Below, piece by piece: positions 59,905 to 64,000 of a stretch of DNA of 64,000 bases. The stretch is from Victivallales bacterium. GTDB lineage: Bacteria > Verrucomicrobiota > Lentisphaeria > Oligosphaerales > Oligosphaeraceae. Under the pieces are notes generated by a model, which did not search any database, was not told the DNA's origin, and was given only the letters and a program-made list of their open reading frames with translations. Made by a program: the position numbers and the translations under genes. Every line of letters begins with the position of its first letter. Within the stretch, counting starts at the first letter, position 1. The DNA is taken from assembly GCA_017554445.1 (NCBI GenBank), contig JAFZIJ010000186.1, forward strand, positions 1-64,000, given 5' to 3'.

Positions 59905-61365
59905 ATGTTCAATTTCAACCGTAGAGATTTCCTAAAAGGAATGGCCGCGACCGCCGCGTTTTCACCGTTTGGCGGCATGAAACTTTTCGCCGCCGATGAA
60001 AACGCAGGCGCTCCGAAACTACGCTTCGGCGTCGTTTCGGACGTCCATATCACCGCCAGCCATAACGTCGAGACATGGGAGAAGACCATCCAATGGTTCA
60101 AGGCGCAGGATGTCGATGCCGTGCTCGTCGCGGGCGATATTGCCGATCGTGGACAAGTCTCTGAGCTAAAGGATTTTGCCGATGTCTGGTATAAAGTCTT
60201 TCCAGATGACAAAGGGCTCAACGGCAAGCATGTGGAGAAGATTTTCATCTTCGGCAACCATGACGTCGCCGACACACGCGCCATGAAGAAAGCCATGAAA
60301 TCCGAAGCGGATCGGGAAAAGTTCTACAATGGTTCCATTCTAAAGGACATGAATGCCGCATGGGATTTCTGCTTCCATGAAGAGTTCAAGCCCATCTACG
60401 TGAAACAGGTCAAGGGATACACCTTCATCGGCGCGCATTACAACTTCTACCAGAAGCAGTTGAGCGCCTTCATGGAAGACTACAAGTCGAAAATCGATCC
60501 CAACATGCCGTTCTTCTACACACAGCACCAACAGCCGGGCAACACAAACTACGGCCCATGGTGTTGGGGGAACGATGGCGGCATCGCCACCCGCGCCCTT
60601 TCGCCCTTCCCGAACGCCATCGCCTTCACAGGCCATTCGCACTATCCGTTGACGGATGAATCCGGCATCTGGCAAGGCGCATTTACCTCCATCGGCACGG
60701 CTTCGCTACGCTATTGCATCTCCCGCTACGGTCGTGAAAACGGCAACTGGCAGATGAAGGAGCAACCCGTCCTCCAAATGACGCCGCCAAACACGCAGGA
60801 AGGACGCCATGGCATGGTCGTCTCCGTCTATGACGACCATATCAACATCCAACGTCGCGAATTCGTGTTCGATGAAATTCTCGGCCCTGACTGGAATCTG
60901 CCGCTACCCATCAACAAAGAACAGCCCTACTCCCGTGAACGCAAAGTACAGGAAGGACTGAAAAATCCGCCACAATTCGCGGAGGACGCCGCCAGCCAGA
61001 TCACCGTCACGGAAGCCGTTGGACCGAATCGCAGCAAAGTCGAAGTCCCGCAAGTGACCATCGAATTTCCGCCTGCCGCAACTGGCGTCCATACATACGA
61101 TTACGAAGTTCGCGCTGAACGTCCCATGCACGACATGGTTCGCGTCTATTCCAGTAAACGCGTCCTGCCGGACAAGTTCTTCCTTGGGCCACAGCATCAA
61201 GATAAAACGGTCAAATGCGTTTTCGCCCTCTCCGAACTACCCGTGAACGCCAATCTGCGGTTCGCCATTACGCCCATCGACTGCTTCGGTTGCGCAGGCA
61301 AGACTATCTACACAAAAGAAATGAAACTTGGCGTCAAGCCCGCAGAACCGAAACCGCAACAGTAG
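59905..61365 (+). CDS. Tat-exported calcineurin-like metallophosphoesterase
   Basis: A 486-residue protein. A Tat signal with NRRDFLKGMAAT starts it. The phosphoesterase motifs run in order: GVVSDVHIT (Asp, His), VAGDIADRG (Asp), FGNHDV (Asn-His-Asp), a middle TQHQQPG and FTGHSHYP (final histidines). The C-terminal 130 residues form a beta-sandwich. It is likely exported folded with its two metals. The substrate is unknown. I prefer the ATG at 59905; the in-frame ATG at 59878 lies in the heptamer array and adds nine residues ahead of the Tat region. Confidence 0.88.
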   Translation: MFNFNRRDFLKGMAATAAFSPFGGMKLFAADENAGAPKLRFGVVSDVHITASHNVETWEKTIQWFKAQDVDAVLVAGDIADRGQVSELKDFADVWYKVFPDDKGLNGKHVEKIFIFGNHDVADTRAMKKAMKSEADREKFYNGSILKDMNAAWDFCFHEEFKPIYVKQVKGYTFIGAHYNFYQKQLSAFMEDYKSKIDPNMPFFYTQHQQPGNTNYGPWCWGNDGGIATRALSPFPNAIAFTGHSHYPLTDESGIWQGAFTSIGTASLRYCISRYGRENGNWQMKEQPVLQMTPPNTQEGRHGMVVSVYDDHINIQRREFVFDEILGPDWNLPLPINKEQPYSRERKVQEGLKNPPQFAEDAASQITVTEAVGPNRSKVEVPQVTIEFPPAATGVHTYDYEVRAERPMHDMVRVYSSKRVLPDKFFLGPQHQDKTVKCVFALSELPVNANLRFAITPIDCFGCAGKTIYTKEMKLGVKPAEPKPQQ

Positions 61366-61380
61366 GATAGGACAACTTCC

Positions 61381-62682
61381 ATGGTAGTCTATTCACGAGA
61401 ACTTCCAACCATCGGGCCGTTTGACGTATTGGTCTGCGGCGGCGGGCCGGCTGGCATCGCCGCCGCTGTCACCGCCGCCGAAAACGGCGCAAAAGTTGCA
61501 TTAATCGAACAGAACTCCTATCTGGGCGGCATGGCAACTGGCGGTTGCGTCAATCCCATGAGCGAATTTTCGTATAAAGGCGAACGTGTCATCGGCGGAT
61601 TTGCGTGGCGTTTCGCACAAGAATTGATCAAAGTCAATGGCGCCATTTTCGAAGCGCCGCGTGGCAATCTTAGCTTCAATCCGGAAACATACAAGCTTGT
61701 CGCACAGCGACTAGTAAACCAAGCCAAGATCCACTTGTTCACAAATACATTCATTGCTGACTGCATATTCGATTCCGATATGCTCCACCAAATCATCGTC
61801 GCCAACAAAAACGGTCTTCAGGCCATATCGGGCCATTATGTCATTGACACGACTGGCGATGCGGATGTCGCATATCATGCGGGCGTTCCCATGCTTCCAA
61901 ACACGCGGCCAGCCCAGCCAGGAACGCTGATCTTCAGCTTGGCGAACGTCGATACGACAACGCCCCGCATGCACATCATCCATCAGAAGAACAACCACAT
62001 GCACCACAGCGCGGGATTCATCCGCGAACTGTTCGAAAAGCTTCGCGGAGAAGGCATTGATGTGCCGCAGTTTGGCGGGCCGTGGTTCTGCTCAACCGTC
62101 GATGACGGTTGCATCACCGTCAACATGTCCCGCGCCGCCATGGATTCCGTCGATGTGGCGGATAGCCAACGAGCAACAGCGGAACTGCGTGAAAACGTAT
62201 TCCGTTTTGTCAGCCTTCTGAAGGAGCATGTTCCGGAATTCAAGCATTGCGTCATCTCCTCCATCGCGCCGATGACAGGCGTTCGCCAAAGCCGCCGCAT
62301 CAAAGGGAAACATGTCTTGACAGGAAAGGAATATCTTGAGGCGACGCGATTTACAGATGCCATTGCTAGAGCCTGCCATCCTGTTGACATCCATCTGCCA
62401 AGCGGCGACGGACAAATTCTCCACTATCCTGAAATCGCCGCCTACATCCCCTTCCGTAGCCTTCAGCCGGAAGGCATCTCAAATCTGCTTGTCGCGGGGC
62501 GTCCGATTTCCGCAGATGAAGACGCCTTCGCCGCCGTCCGTGTCCAAGCAACCTGCATGGAGACAGGCGAGGCGGCCGGTCTCGCCGCCGCGCTCTGCGT
62601 ACAAAAAGACAATATCCCACTGGATTCGCTGGATATCGTGGAAGTAGTGCGCAGAATCCGCGAAGGCGGAACATTGTGCTGA
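61381..62682 (+). CDS. FAD-dependent oxidoreductase (PF12831-type)
   Basis: A 433-residue flavoprotein. The dinucleotide-binding motif is LVCGGGPAGIAAAVTAAENGA, followed by YLGGMATGGCVNPM, DTTGDADVAYHAGVP, GVRQSRRIKG and a second FAD contact LLVAGRPISADEDAFAAVRVQ. The layout matches PF12831 proteins, common in Lentisphaerota and Bacteroidota sugar loci and of mostly unknown reaction. The gene starts 15 bases after the phosphoesterase gene and is the last of the catabolic run. Confidence 0.9.
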   Translation: MVVYSRELPTIGPFDVLVCGGGPAGIAAAVTAAENGAKVALIEQNSYLGGMATGGCVNPMSEFSYKGERVIGGFAWRFAQELIKVNGAIFEAPRGNLSFNPETYKLVAQRLVNQAKIHLFTNTFIADCIFDSDMLHQIIVANKNGLQAISGHYVIDTTGDADVAYHAGVPMLPNTRPAQPGTLIFSLANVDTTTPRMHIIHQKNNHMHHSAGFIRELFEKLRGEGIDVPQFGGPWFCSTVDDGCITVNMSRAAMDSVDVADSQRATAELRENVFRFVSLLKEHVPEFKHCVISSIAPMTGVRQSRRIKGKHVLTGKEYLEATRFTDAIARACHPVDIHLPSGDGQILHYPEIAAYIPFRSLQPEGISNLLVAGRPISADEDAFAAVRVQATCMETGEAAGLAAALCVQKDNIPLDSLDIVEVVRRIREGGTLC

Positions 62683-62724
62683 AAAAGGGACAAAAGGGAC
62701 GAAAAAGACAGAAGCGTTTCCCTT

Positions 62725-62745
62725 GCTTTAAGCTTTTAGCTTTCT
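62725..62745. repeat. Short heptamer array (GCTTTAA family), 3 units
   Basis: GCTTTAA, GCTTTTA and GCTTTCT in phase at the 3' end of the marR gene, overlapping its stop codon and last codons. It is the same word family as at 10830-10864. Confidence 0.7.
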
Positions 62746-63203
62746 TTATACTCCGTCTTGATCTTCTGGTTTACGCGGCCAAGAAGGTTCAGGAAAGTCT
62801 TCCGTTCATCATCCGACAGCACAGACAAAGCGCGTTTGTTGATGTCACGCAACAGGCTGTAGAAGACCGGCAGCAACGCGGTGGCTTTGTCCAGCAATTT
62901 GAAATGGTACATACGTCGGTCATGCGGAACAGGTACTTTTTCCAGATAACCGCCCTTCACCAGTTGGTGGAGCGTCAGATGAATCGCACTCTTGGCCAAC
63001 AGGAGTTCCTTGGAGATGTCCTCCAACGTCATCTCTGGATGAAGCCCCAAAAACACAAGCATATACGCCTGGGCCATCGTGATTTCCATCTCTTTGATGC
63101 GGCGCGCGCCATAGTTGAGCAACAGGCGGTAGGACGAATTCAACGCCTGCAGAAACTGCAGTTCCCCTATTGACGGACGGTCCATGTCGTTTTTCTTCTT
63201 CAT
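62736..63203 (-). CDS. MarR-family transcriptional regulator
   Basis: A 155-residue winged-helix protein. The DNA-binding part reads MTLEDISKELLLAKSAIHLTLHQLVKGGYLEKVPVP with the wing HDRRMYHFKL. Flanking helices give dimerisation. It is divergent from an RND adaptor gene, and three palindromic sites in the shared spacer are likely operators, so it probably represses the efflux genes until a ligand is bound. Convergent with the catabolic run. Confidence 0.92.
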   Translation of the reverse strand: MKKKNDMDRPSIGELQFLQALNSSYRLLLNYGARRIKEMEITMAQAYMLVFLGLHPEMTLEDISKELLLAKSAIHLTLHQLVKGGYLEKVPVPHDRRMYHFKLLDKATALLPVFYSLLRDINKRALSVLSDDERKTFLNLLGRVNQKIKTEYKES

Positions 63204-63217
63204 GAATGCTCCTTTCC

Positions 63218-63260
63218 CCCAGACTTTGCCTGTGGTTTCATATAACGCGTCTCCGAGACT
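63218..63260. repeat. Degenerate REP-like unit near the marR start
   Basis: CCCCCAGACTTTGCCTGTGG followed by GTCTC-C-GAGAC (63249-63259). Order and words correspond to a degenerate copy of the second half of the block at 42989-43192. Confidence 0.6.
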
Positions 63261-63342
63261 GAGAAGATTTTCATCTGTTTCGAATTACAATAGTTTAATA
63301 GAACCTGTTTTTCCGCCGTTTTCAATTTTTTATGGATTTTTT

Positions 63343-63457
63343 ATTCTAATTCGAACTTTTTTTGTTCTAATTGGAACTTTTTTCTTTAAAAATCGTCTCA
63401 TGACGATATATTGGTTATATGGAAAGAAAAACCAACCAATTTTGTTCTATTTAGAAC
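63343..63457. promoter_or_regulatory. Three candidate MarR operators
   Basis: ATTCTAATTCGAAC (63343-63356), GTTCTAATTGGAAC (63364-63377) and GTTCTATTTAGAAC (63444-63457) share an imperfect palindrome. The first two centres are 21 bp apart, two helical turns. The third is extended by TTT and AAA, and lies 16 bases ahead of the adaptor ATG, where binding would block initiation. Identification as MarR sites is inferred from position and symmetry. Confidence 0.7.
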
Positions 63458-63473
63458 AAATAATGGAGGAATC

Positions 63474-64000
63474 ATGAAAACACAAAAAATAATCGCCTGC
63501 GCCCTGTCGGTCATCTGCCTCATGGGGTGCTCAAAAAAGGAAGATACAGAATCGGCCAGTCAGACTGTCGCCATCAAAGTAAAGACTGGATCGCTCACAC
63601 CGATGCGATTCCGTCGTCAAATACAAGTACAAGGTTGCATCCAGCCTGTCAACAGTGCGAAAATCGCCGCCCGCGCCGCCGGAAACATCGATGCTTTAAA
63701 GGTTAAGGAAGGCGACCGCGTGAAGGCCGGCGACATTCTGTTCCAGACGGACCAAGTCAATCTGCAGAATCAAGTTCTCATCGCGGAGCAAAATCTAAAA
63801 GTCGCGCAACAAAACAAGAGCATTGCGGAGGCGGATTTGAAAATCGCCAAAACCAATCTTGAAAAGGCGCGGCTGGATTTCGAACGGGACGAAACGCTTT
63901 TCAAACGTAACGTCATCACGAAGCAGGCCTTCGAAAACATGGAAGTCGCATGGAAAAACGCGCAGGCGACGACTGAAAAAGCGGAAACCGCCCTCGCCTA
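63474..64000 (+). CDS. RND efflux periplasmic adaptor subunit (partial, runs off the window)
   Basis: The first 175 codons of a membrane-fusion protein. The lipobox LMGC predicts a lipid-anchored periplasmic protein. A barrel strand region is followed by the lipoyl half-motif ARAAGNIDALKVKEGDRVKAGDILFQTD and a long coiled-coil hairpin (QNQVLIAEQNLKVAQQ, ETLFKRNVITKQAFENM). TGGAGGA precedes the ATG. Pump and outer-membrane channel genes would be expected beyond the window edge. Regulation by the divergent MarR protein is likely. Confidence 0.92.
   Translation, partial: MKTQKIIACALSVICLMGCSKKEDTESASQTVAIKVKTGSLTPMRFRRQIQVQGCIQPVNSAKIAARAAGNIDALKVKEGDRVKAGDILFQTDQVNLQNQVLIAEQNLKVAQQNKSIAEADLKIAKTNLEKARLDFERDETLFKRNVITKQAFENMEVAWKNAQATTEKAETALA

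Overview
The window looks like a chromosomal segment of a Gram-negative bacterium of the Planctomycetota-Verrucomicrobiota-Chlamydiota group, most likely Lentisphaerota (Victivallis-like). The evidence is an lpxA gene (lipid A, so an outer membrane), a pseudopilin with the [21 protein letters not shown]-terminus and an H-X9-D motif typical of that group, and a heavy load of secreted glycan-degrading proteins (GH78 rhamnosidases, DUF4838, PcRGLX/YetA-like, sialidase and GH43-like propellers). The phylum is inferred from gene content only. There is no rRNA or tRNA that I can see.

Layout. 1-1104: a four-helix-bundle (S23/Avd-fold) gene inside an 18-bp inverted repeat, between a 7-bp and a 10-bp tandem array, then a small exported coiled-coil protein. 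1439-9778: ssb, rsmE, two unassigned proteins, a YhcH-type protein, an Agl23-like membrane protein, rpsT, an acyl-CoA synthetase and an unknown. 9910-17234: secG, an HPr-like gene, a GH78-type protein, rplU, tyrS, lpxA and a pseudopilin. 17491-19852: a three-gene polar amino acid ABC transporter. 19891-30042: a sialidase-like protein, a KDG kinase, an aldo/keto reductase, large secreted glycan proteins and a CDF metal transporter. 30085-33726: a hybrid histidine kinase and a DUF4143 ATPase preceded by a 33-bp array. 34257-37511: an unknown membrane-anchored protein, a lipoprotein paired with a radical SAM enzyme, and a membrane-anchored pseudopilin-like protein. 37633-42952: a GH43-like protein, DUF1667, an MFS transporter, an MBL hydrolase, and an HNH endonuclease inserted at the 3' end of a secreted endonuclease/exonuclease/phosphatase gene. 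43326-62682: a GH78 rhamnosidase, a DeoR regulator and a long sugar-catabolic run (PfkB kinase, fucose-isomerase-like, IolB, FGGY kinase, FAD oxidase plus Fe-S partner, class II aldolase, SDR, MDR, SGNH hydrolase, phosphoesterase, FAD oxidoreductase). 62736-64000: MarR and the start of an RND adaptor gene, with three candidate operators.

The genes form a glycan-scavenging programme: exported rhamnosidases, lyase-like and sialidase-like proteins release sugars, and isomerase, kinases, aldolase and oxidases break them down. The sugars cannot be fixed from sequence alone.

The most unusual property is in the spacers. At least a dozen hold short tandem arrays kept in exact phase, with unit lengths of 7, 8, 9, 10, 30 or 33 bp. 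Many begin in or directly after the stop codon of the upstream gene. Some heptamer words recur at distant spacers in either orientation. One such array adjoins the inverted-repeat-bounded four-helix-bundle gene. I regard this, the lipoprotein/radical SAM pair and the HNH insertion as the parts most worth follow-up.
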